From NCBI RefSeq assembly GCF_014646335.1, contig NZ_BMNG01000001.1:680219-744218 (forward strand): a DNA stretch of 64,000 nucleotides, written 5' to 3'. A program made the position numbers and the translations under genes. Below the pieces are notes generated by a model that searched no databases, had not been told where the DNA came from, and was given only the letters and a program-made list of their open reading frames with translations. Origin of the DNA: Streptomyces lasiicapitis (lineage in GTDB: Bacteria > Actinomycetota > Actinomycetes > Streptomycetales > Streptomycetaceae). The first letter of the stretch is position 1; every line of letters begins with the position of its first letter. Below, one piece after another: positions 53,846-60,896 of this stretch.

Positions 53846-54670
53846 ATGGCAGCAACCGACAACAGCCGACCGTTCATCGAGCGACGACCGAGCATGTACA
53901 TGCAGGTAGCCGAGCACCTGGCCGGGCAGATCCGGGATGGCACATACGCAGGGGGTGATCTCCTGCCGAGTGAAGCGACGCTCACCGCGACGTTCGGTGT
54001 CAGCAAGTCCACGGTGCGCAGCGCGATTGCCGAGCTGCGCGGCATGGGTCTCGTCAGCGTCAGCCAAGGCAAACAGCCGATGGTGCGGTACCAGAGCAGC
54101 AGCACCGCCGCACTCACGGTAGACCGGTCCGTCTACCGCACGGGCAAGACGTGGCAGACGCCGGGCGATCTCAGCGAGGCCGAGGCGCCCGCTGTCTCCC
54201 GGATCACCGTCGACGGGCAGCCCGCCGTACTCCTTGATCAGCAGGATCAGGACGCCATCTGTGTAGATCGCACATTCCATGATCCGCAGACCGGTATCAG
54301 GGTGGCGCACCGTGTGATCATCCCGCTGGCCACGGCGGCCGAGGTGCCCGCACTGGCCGAGCAGCCTGACGCCCCGCTAGACGATCTCTACGCCCGGCTT
54401 GCCGACGGCCGCACGCTTGCGATCACGGAATCGGTCACGGCCCGCCTGCCCTACCCCGACGAGCGCACAGCCCTTGGACTGGCCGACGCCTCACCGCTTC
54501 TGATCACCTACCGTCTGATCAGCGACGCCGACAGCCAACGCGCCCTCATCTGCGAGGAACTGCGCGCTGCCGCCTCCCGGGTGCAGCTCAGCTATCCGAT
54601 CACCCCGACGCGCCGACCGGCCGCCAAGAAGACCACCGCATCACGGTCGAAGCCGGAGCCATCGGCGTAA
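53846..54670 (+). CDS. GntR-family (KorSA-like) transcriptional regulator
   Basis: A 274-residue repressor with an N-terminal winged helix (LLPSEATLTATFGVSKSTVR, AIAELRGMGLVSVSQGKQPM) and a UTRA-like ligand domain. pSAM2 KorSA is the same family and represses transfer genes. The ATG at 53846 has GGAGGC nine bases upstream. Operators with TTATCCGGATAA lie before it and before the transfer operon, so it likely represses itself, the transfer operon and an SH3-protein gene. A hairpin follows. Confidence 0.88.
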   Translation: MAATDNSRPFIERRPSMYMQVAEHLAGQIRDGTYAGGDLLPSEATLTATFGVSKSTVRSAIAELRGMGLVSVSQGKQPMVRYQSSSTAALTVDRSVYRTGKTWQTPGDLSEAEAPAVSRITVDGQPAVLLDQQDQDAICVDRTFHDPQTGIRVAHRVIIPLATAAEVPALAEQPDAPLDDLYARLADGRTLAITESVTARLPYPDERTALGLADASPLLITYRLISDADSQRALICEELRAAASRVQLSYPITPTRRPAAKKTTASRSKPEPSA

Positions 54671-54690
54671 CTTTTCTCTACTTCCTCAAG

Positions 54691-54773
54691 GGCGCGCCTG
54701 CGGCGCGCCGGGCGGTTCCGGCCGCTCCGGCCGGGCATGCGGCCTCCGGCCGGTCCCGTCCGGACGTCCGGAC
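54691..54773. other. Palindrome- and repeat-rich region, candidate clt/origin
   Basis: Contains the inverted pair GGCGCGCC-TGC-GGCGCGCC (54691-54709), three copies of the 8-base repeat TCCGGCCG (54717, 54726, 54745) and a perfect 16-base palindrome GTCCGGACGTCCGGAC (54758-54773). TraB proteins recognise clusters of 8-base repeats, so this non-coding patch could be the transfer locus or a replication origin. Confidence 0.35.
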
Positions 54774-54804
54774 CGCCCGGCATTCGATCAGCCCCTGAGC
54801 AGCG

Positions 54805-54845
54805 AGCAGGGCCCCCGCGGATTTCCTCAACGCGGGGGCCCTGCT
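54805..54845 (+). terminator. Terminator downstream of the GntR gene
   Basis: A perfect 15-base-pair stem (54805-54819 with 54831-54845) with an 11-base loop. Confidence 0.85.
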
Positions 54846-55209
54846 GTGTGGTTCGTCCTCGGCCGCCAGGCCGTGCGGGACGAGAGAGCAGTCAGTCTCT
54901 GGCTCTTGCCCACAGACGCCGGGCAGTTGAGGCCGGGACGCCTCAGGGTCGGTGCCCTCCTCAGGCCTACGGCCCTGCGGTGCGCCCGACGGGGACCGCG
55001 CGATCCATGGCGACTGCGGCCCCGGGACGTGCCAAGAGCCATGGGTAGCGTGGCTGAGACCGCAGGTGGTAACCGTGATCCACTCGCGGCCGGCAAAAAT
55101 CTGCGGCCCCGTCGTGGCTGGCTTTCCGTGGCCCAGGCCCAACAGAGGCGCCATCGGGGCGGGGGCGGTCGGCCGCGAGCCGTGACGGGTACCGCCGCAG
55201 CCCTCCCAC
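54846..55209. other. Non-coding or unrecognised stretch
   Basis: Open frames exist on both strands but all are Arg/Pro/Gly-rich and look like composition artefacts of high-GC DNA. None has a convincing ribosome site or domain. No repeat or hairpin stands out. It may be a decayed gene. Confidence 0.4.
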
Positions 55210-55377
55210 CTACCGGTCGCACCTCCGCGCATGCTCCTCAGCCGCCACCCGCGCAGCGCCCGCACCCGTGATCCGGATGGGCCGGGGGCAGCCCTCACAG
55301 ACGATGAACTCACCACTCCGATCCTGTTCGATCATCACTCGTGATCCCTTACGGGTGTGCCATCCGTCGTGCCGCAT
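55210..55377 (-). CDS. Small CxxC protein
   Basis: A 55-residue protein with FIVCEGCPRPIRITGAG and a C-terminal helix ending in a Cys. The single CxxC plus His/Cys near the end (EEHARRCDR) could bind zinc. The ATG at 55377 has GGGGAG upstream and lies 23 bases after the previous small gene, so the two form an operon. Such small proteins are typical of AICEs. Confidence 0.55.
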   Translation of the reverse strand: MRHDGWHTRKGSRVMIEQDRSGEFIVCEGCPRPIRITGAGAARVAAEEHARRCDR

Positions 55378-55400
55378 GCCGCCGTCTCCCCTTCTCTCCG

Positions 55401-55658
55401 CTACCTGACGCGCCACGCCCGATCCCACAGGGTCAGCACATGCGCGAGCTCCCGGGCGCCGTCCGGGTGCAGCCAGACGACAGCCTCGCCCCGCGCACCA
55501 GCATGCGGCAGCGCCCGCACCACATCCAGCCCGCATGATGCCGCCGCCACATTCAGCGTGTCCGCCGCCACCGCCGCCCGCCGCCAGGCCGACAGGTAGT
55601 CGATCTGCGGCACCCAAAGCGTCTCGTCAGGGTCCCCACTCTCCGATATATTCACCAT
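55401..55658 (-). CDS. Small AICE hypothetical protein
   Basis: An 85-residue protein (LWVPQIDYLSAWRRAAVAAD, then AVVWLHPDGARELAHVLTLW), with amphipathic helices and no known domain. The ATG follows an AGGG site. An AT-rich stretch (ATATTCACC) next to the start is unusual for the region. First gene of a two-gene unit. Confidence 0.55.
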   Translation of the reverse strand: MVNISESGDPDETLWVPQIDYLSAWRRAAVAADTLNVAAASCGLDVVRALPHAGARGEAVVWLHPDGARELAHVLTLWDRAWRVR

Positions 55659-55882
55659 TGCAACGCCCTCTTGAGCACGAGTGAGCCTTTCTCGCTGTCT
55701 CCGACAACCCCCGTGACCCCTCTACGCAGTTGAGGCGCGAGAGGTCAGGCTTCCGGCCGTTCTGAGTGCTGCACACAGAATGCTACCGATGGCAACGTTT
55801 CGGAATGCCAATGCCCGAAAATGTTGCAGAAATGCCAGCGGGATATGCACTCAGCAAACAGACCGGCAGAACGGCCGAAAGC

Positions 55883-55915
55883 GGCCCCTTCTCCGCGAAC
55901 AGCAGAGAAGGGGCC
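55883..55915 (-). terminator. Terminator of SH3-protein gene
   Basis: An 11-base-pair perfect stem (55883-55893 with 55905-55915), loop 11 bases, 16 bases downstream of the stop on the minus strand. Confidence 0.75.
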
Positions 55916-55930
55916 ACCCTCAGCGGTACC

Positions 55931-56371
55931 TCAGTACAGGTACGAGGCCGTCACCCACCCGCGATAGCCGCGCGGCAGGCCGTAGTCGGAGCTGTGACGC
56001 AAAACGACCCTGTGCCATATCTGACCGCGCTTGTCCTGCCTGGCACCGATCAGCCGGACCTTGTCGCCCTTGCCCAGCAGCCCGAGCGCTGTGTACCCGG
56101 TACCGGGGCCGGAACGCACCCGGAGACCGTTCACGGTCGCCGCCGCGATCTCCCCGTACGACAGGCGCCCGTCACTGCCAGCGGAGTACGTCTGCACCAA
56201 GCCGCCGGGTCCCGGGATCGGCATGGACGGAGCAGCCTTCACGGGCGCCGCCGCGGGGGGCGGTGCAGCAGGAGGCGGCGCGGCCGACGCGGCCGACACA
56301 CCGACCATGCCGACACTCAGAGCCAGAGCCAGCGTGAAGAGCACGCGACCCACAACAGTCTTGCTTGCCAT
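55931..56371 (-). CDS. Secreted bacterial SH3-domain protein
   Basis: A 146-residue exported protein. Signal peptide (VLFTLALALSVGMVGVSAAS-AA), a Pro/Ala stretch, then an SH3_3 module with VNGLRVRSGPGTGYTALGLL and a final WVTASYLY. Such domains bind cell wall. The ATG at 56371 has GAAGGAGT. Two operators identical to that of the GntR gene lie 53-120 bases upstream, so it is likely in the same regulon as transfer. Confidence 0.8.
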   Translation of the reverse strand: MASKTVVGRVLFTLALALSVGMVGVSAASAAPPPAAPPPAAAPVKAAPSMPIPGPGGLVQTYSAGSDGRLSYGEIAAATVNGLRVRSGPGTGYTALGLLGKGDKVRLIGARQDKRGQIWHRVVLRHSSDYGLPRGYRGWVTASYLY

Positions 56372-56698
56372 CTGACACTCCTTCAGATCATGCAGGCGAC
56401 AAGCGGCCGACCTACCGGTCAACCACTTATCCGGATAAGTGCCAAGCCTTGAGCATCACCGCTTAGGGGTCAACCACTTATCCGGATAAGTTGAGCGACA
56501 ATCAAGCACCGCCCCGCCGCACGGGGCACGCACCGAGAGATCGATTTAACGCAGGGTCACAGCAGAAACGGACAAAAGCGGATGAGGCTCATGCCGGCTG
56601 AGCCCTGATCCGTCACTCACCGCAGCCGCAGGAAGAAACGCATCCAGCACGCACGAAGCCCCGCCGCCCTAGTGGAGCAACAGGGCTTCGCCTGAGCG
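56372..56698. promoter_or_regulatory. Intergenic region with two GntR operators and a terminator
   Basis: The 24-base sequence ending in ACTTATCCGGATAAGT occurs twice in direct orientation; its palindromes are at 56424-56441 (18 bases, perfect) and 56476-56491 (16 bases, perfect), about 50 bases apart (centre to centre 51), roughly five helical turns. A small hairpin is at 56586-56604, and a stem at 56654-56661/56683-56690 could end the DUF397 transcript. No gene seen. Confidence 0.75.
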
Positions 56699-56914
56699 TC
56701 AGCCGTTGGCGCGCGCGAAGTCGACGAAGGCGGACCACGCCTCAGGGGCGAGCGTGAGGACCGGCCCACCCGGCCTCTTGCTGTCCCGCACCGGGACCGC
56801 ACCTACAGCCGCCACGCGCTCGGGCGCCCACTCAACGCAGTTACCCCCGTCCTGGTTGCTGTAGCTGGAACGTCGCCAGCTCGCAGTGTTCTCATCTATT
56901 CGGGGGGCTGACAC
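56699..56914 (-). CDS. DUF397 protein
   Basis: A 71-residue DUF397 domain: WRRSSYSNQDGGNCVEWA, VPVRDSKRPGGPVLTLAPEA and WSAFVDFA. In Streptomyces it is the usual small partner of XRE/DUF5753 regulators. It starts at a GTG inside the 3' end of that regulator's gene, so it is co-translated. Confidence 0.92.
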   Translation of the reverse strand: MSAPRIDENTASWRRSSYSNQDGGNCVEWAPERVAAVGAVPVRDSKRPGGPVLTLAPEAWSAFVDFARANG

Positions 56915-57741
56915 GGGGTTTCCTCCATGTGCTGAGTGATCACGTCGCATGACTTGCGCGGAGACAGCGCGATGTCACGCAGGTGATCGTACGACCTTCG
57001 GAGCCGGTCCACATTCCTTGCGTCTTCGACCAACGCACCTGAGTAGCCGGTTTCTACGTAAGCCAACGTGCGACCGTCAGACAGGTACAGAAATGTCGTG
57101 TCCGTGTTCGTCAGTCCGTGCAGTCCGACGGATGTCAGCACCACTTGAAGTGTCACGTTCGGCAGTTCGGCGACCTGACGTAGGTGTGCCAACTGTTCAT
57201 GCCATTCCTTCGGATCTGCCAACGGGCGCCGCAAGACGGCTTCGTCAAGGATCGCGCGAAACTCTGGCCGGTCATCTGTGCGACTCAAGAGTTCCTGTCG
57301 CCCTATTCTCGCCACGACGTCCTCAGTGAGTGCATCTTCATCTATCGGCCCTGCCGCCCGAAGCAGCGTCCGAGCGTATGCCTCAGTCTGAAGCAGGCCC
57401 GGCATGATGCTCGGCGCGTACTGCTGTAGCCCCAGGGCTTGTGCCTCCAAGGTCATGTAGGTCTGGTACTGCTCACGGAAACGCGAAGGATCACGTGCTG
57501 CCGCTTCCCACAAGATGATGAGGTGGGTCGTGCCGTAGTACTGATCAAGCTCCCGCGCCAGCTCTGGACCGCCGATGCTGCGGCCGTGCTCCATATGACT
57601 CAGGTGGGTGTGATCTGCGCGCACCGCGTCCCCCAGCGCCCGCAGCGAAACCCCCTTTTCGCTGCGGAGTAACGCCAGCGCGTCTGCGTAGCGTGCGCGC
57701 GCTGACCGGCTACGGTCCGACGCCGTCCGTCGTGGTGGCAT
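56896..57741 (-). CDS. XRE-family regulator with DUF5753 domain
   Basis: A 281-residue protein with an N-terminal helix-turn-helix (VSLRALGDAVRADHTHLSHM) and the DUF5753 sensor region (SIMPGLLQTEAYARTLL, RQELLSRTDDRPEFRAILDE, TNTDTTFLYLSDG). With its DUF397 partner it resembles WhiJ/AbaA-type developmental pairs. The ATG at 57741 has GGAGGGG. On an element it may link mobility or host behaviour to development. Confidence 0.92.
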   Translation of the reverse strand: MPPRRTASDRSRSARARYADALALLRSEKGVSLRALGDAVRADHTHLSHMEHGRSIGGPELARELDQYYGTTHLIILWEAAARDPSRFREQYQTYMTLEAQALGLQQYAPSIMPGLLQTEAYARTLLRAAGPIDEDALTEDVVARIGRQELLSRTDDRPEFRAILDEAVLRRPLADPKEWHEQLAHLRQVAELPNVTLQVVLTSVGLHGLTNTDTTFLYLSDGRTLAYVETGYSGALVEDARNVDRLRRSYDHLRDIALSPRKSCDVITQHMEETPCQPPE

Positions 57742-57890
57742 GCCGTCCCCTCCTGTTGGTTTTGTTGGTTAACGCTGCGCACACGTGGGCCTAACTGGAC
57801 TCCACACTTCCAACCTCGCTCCAGGTCTACATGCTCGTCAACGTAAAGCCTCAGGACGAAGCGAACCAGATGATGTGCGGAGCAACGACC

Positions 57891-58070
57891 ATGGCGAGCA
57901 AGAGCAGTTCGGACTACACGACGACGCCAGACAATGTGGCCGAGTTGGTGGCGCTCATTCAAGCCGGGGGCGTCTGGGGGCTTGCCCCGGCATGGGTTCC
58001 GCGCGTCTACACCGACGCCGCGCACGTCGACTTGCGGACCGTCGAGGCCAAGCTGAAGGACAAGTTGTGA
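57891..58070 (+). CDS. Small hypothetical protein
   Basis: A 59-residue protein (DYTTTPDNVAELVALIQAGG, then VWGLAPAWVPRVYTDAAHV). The ATG at 57891 has GGAG eight bases before; the longer frame from 57831 lacks a site. Its stop overlaps the next start (GTGA). Divergent from the XRE gene. Confidence 0.6.
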   Translation: MASKSSSDYTTTPDNVAELVALIQAGGVWGLAPAWVPRVYTDAAHVDLRTVEAKLKDKL

Positions 58071-58312
58071 ACGGCCCTGAGACTGCCCGGGAGCACCCCT
58101 ACGACCCGGAGCCGGGAGACATGGTCGTGGACGCTTCGGGCCACGTGGGGCGTGTCATGGGGCACGAGGGGCCGAACTATCAACTGCGGCACCCCGAGGG
58201 CGGACGCGAATGGAAAGCCGCGTCCGGCACCCTGCGACCGGCCACCCAAGCGGAGGTTCTGAGCGCAGCCGTCTCGGCAGCCAATCAGCGAAGCCGAGGA
58301 GAAATTCCGTAG
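58067..58312 (+). CDS. Small hypothetical protein
   Basis: An 81-residue protein with a compact beta-rich middle (DMVVDASGHVGRVMGHEGPN and following YQLRHPEGGREW), similar in style to small AICE proteins that fold as SH3-like barrels. It starts at a GTG overlapping the previous stop. No assigned function. Confidence 0.6.
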   Translation: MNGPETAREHPYDPEPGDMVVDASGHVGRVMGHEGPNYQLRHPEGGREWKAASGTLRPATQAEVLSAAVSAANQRSRGEIP

Positions 58313-58365
58313 CGGCCGGAACCACCGCACCGCACATCCACCCCGAACAGGAAGGGAGCGTAAGC

Positions 58366-58479
58366 GTGTTACGAGTGAGAGGCCACGAATTGCTTGAACG
58401 CGGCGCCGTGCTGATGGTCATCGTCCTCAGCGCCGCATGCACCTTCGTACTCACGCTCGCTGGCACCGGCCAGCTCTAG
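58366..58479 (+). CDS. Small single-helix membrane protein with TTA second codon
   Basis: A 37-residue protein with one helix (AVLMVIVLSAACTFVLTLAG). It starts at GTG 58366 after GGGAGCG and its second codon is TTA, the rare leucine codon read by the bldA tRNA in Streptomyces, so synthesis may be tied to development. Confidence 0.5.
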   Translation: MLRVRGHELLERGAVLMVIVLSAACTFVLTLAGTGQL

Positions 58480-58557
58480 CGCACAATCCCGTACACCCCA
58501 GGGCGACCGAATCGGGTAAGGGTCGCAGCCCCACCAGAAACGATATGGAGAAGGACG

Positions 58558-59061
58558 ATGCACGGTACCGACCCAGCATTACTGACCCATCTCAGGGTCG
58601 TGGTCCTGGTCCACACGCGACAGGGCGAAGTCCTGATGGCCAAACCGAAGCAACAGGGAACCAACCACAAGCACGACTGGCGACTCCCCACGGGTCAGCA
58701 GCAGGCAGGCGAGAGCATCGCCGAGGCGGGCAGGCGTGTGCTGCACGACACCACGGGAATCAAGCGCGGCATCACGCATGCGCTCCTGATTGATCAACGG
58801 CTCGCCAGCAGGGACGGGAAGACCGCAGCGCGTGTCGACATCGTGTTGGACGGGGGGACGGTCGACAACAGGCAGGCCGCCGCTTTGGCTCTTCCCGAAG
58901 GCGCCCGCGAGGAATTGGCCAGCCTCAAACGGGTGCCCGTCTTTAACCTTGAGAGCCACGCTCCCCCGCTCCACGCCAAGCTTATCCGAATGGCCCTGAG
59001 CGCTTTCGACCACGGAATGCGTGTTCCTCTTTGCGCGGAGGGCGAGCCCGCCCCCGCGTAG
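58558..59061 (+). CDS. NUDIX-fold protein with degenerate catalytic box (Pif-like)
   Basis: A 167-residue NUDIX-fold protein. The box GX5EX7REUXEEXGU reads G-QQQAG-E-SIAEAGR-R-VLHDTTGI: the first Glu and the Arg remain, but the catalytic REUXEE glutamates are V, D and T. Hydrolysis is therefore doubtful. pSAM2 has a NUDIX protein, Pif, that blocks transfer into cells already holding the element; position on an AICE suggests the same immunity role (inference). No good ribosome site beyond GGAGAAGGACG at about 58546. Confidence 0.8.
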   Translation: MHGTDPALLTHLRVVVLVHTRQGEVLMAKPKQQGTNHKHDWRLPTGQQQAGESIAEAGRRVLHDTTGIKRGITHALLIDQRLASRDGKTAARVDIVLDGGTVDNRQAAALALPEGAREELASLKRVPVFNLESHAPPLHAKLIRMALSAFDHGMRVPLCAEGEPAPA

Positions 59062-59071
59062 CCACGAAGCC

Positions 59072-59132
59072 CCGCTCTCTGCCGCACGCGCCCCATGCCA
59101 TGTCCCCGCTTGGGGTTCGCGGCAGAGAGCGG
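59072..59132 (+). terminator. Long-range hairpin downstream of NUDIX gene
   Basis: A perfect 14-base-pair stem (59072-59085 with 59119-59132) encloses 33 bases that include a small inner hairpin (CCCC GCTT GGGG, 59104-59115). Likely terminator or stabiliser. Confidence 0.65.
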
Positions 59133-59463
59133 ATTGACCCTCGCGCCTGGTCCTGTTCACGCATTGGGCGCGGTATGGCTGGGCCTTAGAGCCTTCCTAC
59201 TCCGGAGGTAGCCGAGCCAGCGACGGGCCCCGGTCGGTTGCACATCGGCGGACGACCGGGGCCGCGTTGTTCCAGACCCGCTCAACTCGCCGGGGGGCCG
59301 TTCCACCTCGAACGGTGGTGAGTTGAGCTTCTAGCCCGCACCCTGCCTTGGTACAGCAGGGCAGCGGGCAAGCCCCGGCTGGCAGCGCCACCCGTTGCCA
59401 GCCGGGGCAATCAGCCAGAACCGAAACTCAACTCCCTAGCAGGTACGAGAGGAGGAAAGCGCC
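59133..59463 (+). other. Highly structured non-coding region (candidate ncRNA, leader or single-strand origin)
   Basis: No gene, but four consecutive hairpins: 59226-59236/59253-59263 (11 bp), 59281-59288/59320-59327 (8 bp with an inner stem CCGTT/AACGG), 59341-59346/59356-59361 (6 bp) and 59372-59384/59396-59408 (13 bp perfect). CTCAACTC recurs at 59427-59434, so GAGTTGAG at 59320 could pair with either copy, a switch-like option. It ends at a strong GAGGAGG site for the next small gene. Fits a leader RNA, an ncRNA or a rolling-circle lagging-strand origin. Confidence 0.5.
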
Positions 59464-59574
59464 ATGAAGACACGGCCGAAAGCGCAATGCCAGGCAAAGT
59501 GCGGACATTGCGATGGGACCGGATGGATAGGCGACCTTGTCTGTCCGGCCTGTAACGGCACGGGTAGCGTCTGA
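59464..59574 (+). CDS. 36-residue DnaJ-type zinc-finger protein
   Basis: A tiny protein carrying two CxxCxGxG motifs (CGHCDGTG and CPACNGTG), the zinc-binding unit of DnaJ, plus an N-terminal Cys. A strong GAGGAGG precedes the ATG by seven bases, which supports real translation in spite of the size. Such proteins are frequent in Streptomyces phages and AICEs. Role unknown. Confidence 0.75.
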   Translation: MKTRPKAQCQAKCGHCDGTGWIGDLVCPACNGTGSV

Positions 59575-59594
59575 CGTTCGGTCAGGCCCAGTCG

Positions 59595-59625
59595 CAGCGG
59601 TCTACCCCACGAGGGTGGACCGCTG
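59595..59625 (+). terminator. Terminator after the zinc-finger gene
   Basis: A 13-base-pair stem (59595-59607 with 59613-59625, one T-G pair) and a 5-base loop. Confidence 0.7.
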
Positions 59626-59661
59626 TGCCATGCTGAGGGAACGTCTACTGAGGTGGGACTG

Positions 59662-59982
59662 ATGACAACGACATGGGACCCGGAGGAAGTGTTCAGGGAC
59701 GGGAACATGGTGAATCAAGCGTTCGAAGCCATGCAGCAACGCTTCAACTCGACCCCGTGTTGGGAATGTAAGGGTCGCCAGACAACGGCCTTGATCTACC
59801 TGAACGTTGTAGCAGTCAATTGCAAGGCCTGCGGCGGAGCTACGCGGATCGGCCACATCACGCAGCTCTGGGCCCCGAACACGACAGCGCCCGGCAGAGC
59901 AGCCCCACTGCTGCGTGCCGCCGGGCCCCCGACGCGAAGCGTCAACGGGCACACGCAACGACGTATCAACGGCGACGCCTAG
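59662..59982 (+). CDS. Small zinc-ribbon protein
   Basis: A 106-residue protein with CWECKGRQTTALIYLNVVAV followed by CKACGG, a two-knuckle zinc ribbon at about residues 33-58, and a disordered basic tail. The ATG at 59662 follows GAGGTGG; GTG at 59653 is possible. Last gene of the element before attR. Confidence 0.7.
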   Translation: MTTTWDPEEVFRDGNMVNQAFEAMQQRFNSTPCWECKGRQTTALIYLNVVAVNCKACGGATRIGHITQLWAPNTTAPGRAAPLLRAAGPPTRSVNGHTQRRINGDA

Positions 59983-60022
59983 CTACGCGCGTCTCGTCTA
60001 CGCCAGCACCACTGACCTGCGA

Positions 60023-60048
60023 GGCCCCCGCCAGTCGAGGCGGGGGCC
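60023..60048 (+). terminator. Terminator near the right end of the element
   Basis: A 10-base-pair perfect stem (60023-60032 with 60039-60048), loop 6 bases. It would keep element transcripts from running into the host gene. Confidence 0.75.
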
Positions 60049-60075
60049 TTGCCTGTGCCCCTGCCTCAGAGGACA

Positions 60076-60099
60076 GTGTCTTTGGGGCAAGTTGCTGGT
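60076..60099 (+). other. attR of the integrative element
   Basis: The element arm (60076-60095) is the inverted counterpart of the attL arm. TTGCTGGT (60092-60099) matches TTGCCGGT at attL (47247-47254) in seven of eight positions; the shared GT at 60098-60099 is the probable crossover dinucleotide. Host sequence resumes at 60100. Confidence 0.85.
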
Positions 60100-60894
60100 G
60101 ACGAAGTACGCGCCGTGGCGTGCTCGCAGGTCCGCCAGGGGGCGGGCCGCGGGGGCCAGGTCCTCCACGTCGCCGTCGACCAGGTCGCCTACCACTGCGA
60201 TCAGGTCGGGCTGTGTGGAGTTGATCGTGTCCACTACTCGGCGGGCGAAGTCCTTGCCCAGGACGGGGCCCAGGTGGATGTCGCTCACCACCGCGATGCG
60301 GAAGCCGTGTGCTGCTCGCGGGAGCTTTGCGAGGGGGACGGTTACTCGCTTGATCTTGGGGCCGCGTAGGACGTTGTACGTGCCGTAGCCCACGGTTGCC
60401 GCTGCGATGGTCGCTGCGCTCGCGGCCACCGTACGCGCGACGAACACCCGCCGGGTGACTTCGCTGCTGGGGGTCGGCTGGGGCTGCGCCCCTTCCCCCG
60501 CTTCATCGGCCCTTCGGGCCTCGTCCTCAATCGCCGGACGGGCTTGAGATGGGGCCCCGCCGTCAGTCGCCGGACCGGGTGAAAACTTCCGCACCGCAAG
60601 CCGGACCAGTTCCCCCACCAGCAGCGCCAGCAGCAAATACAGCGCGAACGCCATCCACATGAAGCCCGGCCAGGCCAGGAGTTGCTGGAGGAGGAAGGGG
60701 GCTCCGGCGCGTTCCGCCGCCAGGGCGGCGAACATCAGGGCCGGGCCGGTGAAGAAGACGGCGGTGCCTGCCCGCCGCCAACGTGAGCCGCGCTCCGTCG
60801 TGTCGCGGATCACACGTCGCCACACGTACCAGAGCAGGCCGCCGAACGCGGCCAGCACTCCGGCCCCGATGAGGATCCCCAGGAGGATGCCCAC
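60100..60894 (-). pseudogene. 5' part of metallophosphoesterase gene split by the element
   Basis: Residues 1-265 of the host protein: three helices (ILLGILIGAGVLAAFGGLLW, FFTGPALMFAALAAE, MAFALYLLLALLVGELV), a linker, a Tat-like segment (TRRVFVARTVAASAATIAAA) and the first metal motifs SDIHLG and GDLVDG. The GTG at 60894 follows the SCO4848-like stop by two bases. The frame runs into the element and stops at 59998, losing GNHE and GHTH. Rejoined to the 3' part it gives 419 residues. Confidence 0.92.
60527..60547. repeat. REP-like repeat copy inside coding sequence
   Basis: TCAATCGCCGGACGGGCTTGA matches the units at 36222 and 36266. It lies in the linker region of the phosphoesterase gene, encoding a disordered stretch (RPAIEDEARRADEAGEG). 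Confidence 0.65.
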
Positions 60895-60896
60895 GG

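Larger units (their letters stand above)
47253..60099 (+). mobile_element. AICE-type integrative and conjugative element (about 12.85 kb) in a metallophosphoesterase gene
   Basis: Bounded by attL and attR, it holds a serine integrase and a candidate excision factor, a rolling-circle initiator, a TraB/FtsK DNA translocase, small membrane proteins, a GntR repressor and a NUDIX protein. This is the pSAM2/SLP1-type module set of actinomycete conjugation by double-stranded DNA transfer, but with a serine rather than tyrosine integrase. Base composition is visibly less GC-rich in the integrase region. All core genes look intact, so it may be active. Confidence 0.93.

Noticed and set aside
54678..55316. 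212-codon minus-strand frame after the GntR gene
   Set aside because: Arg/Pro/Gly-rich with no ribosome site, and it crosses the GntR terminator and palindromes.
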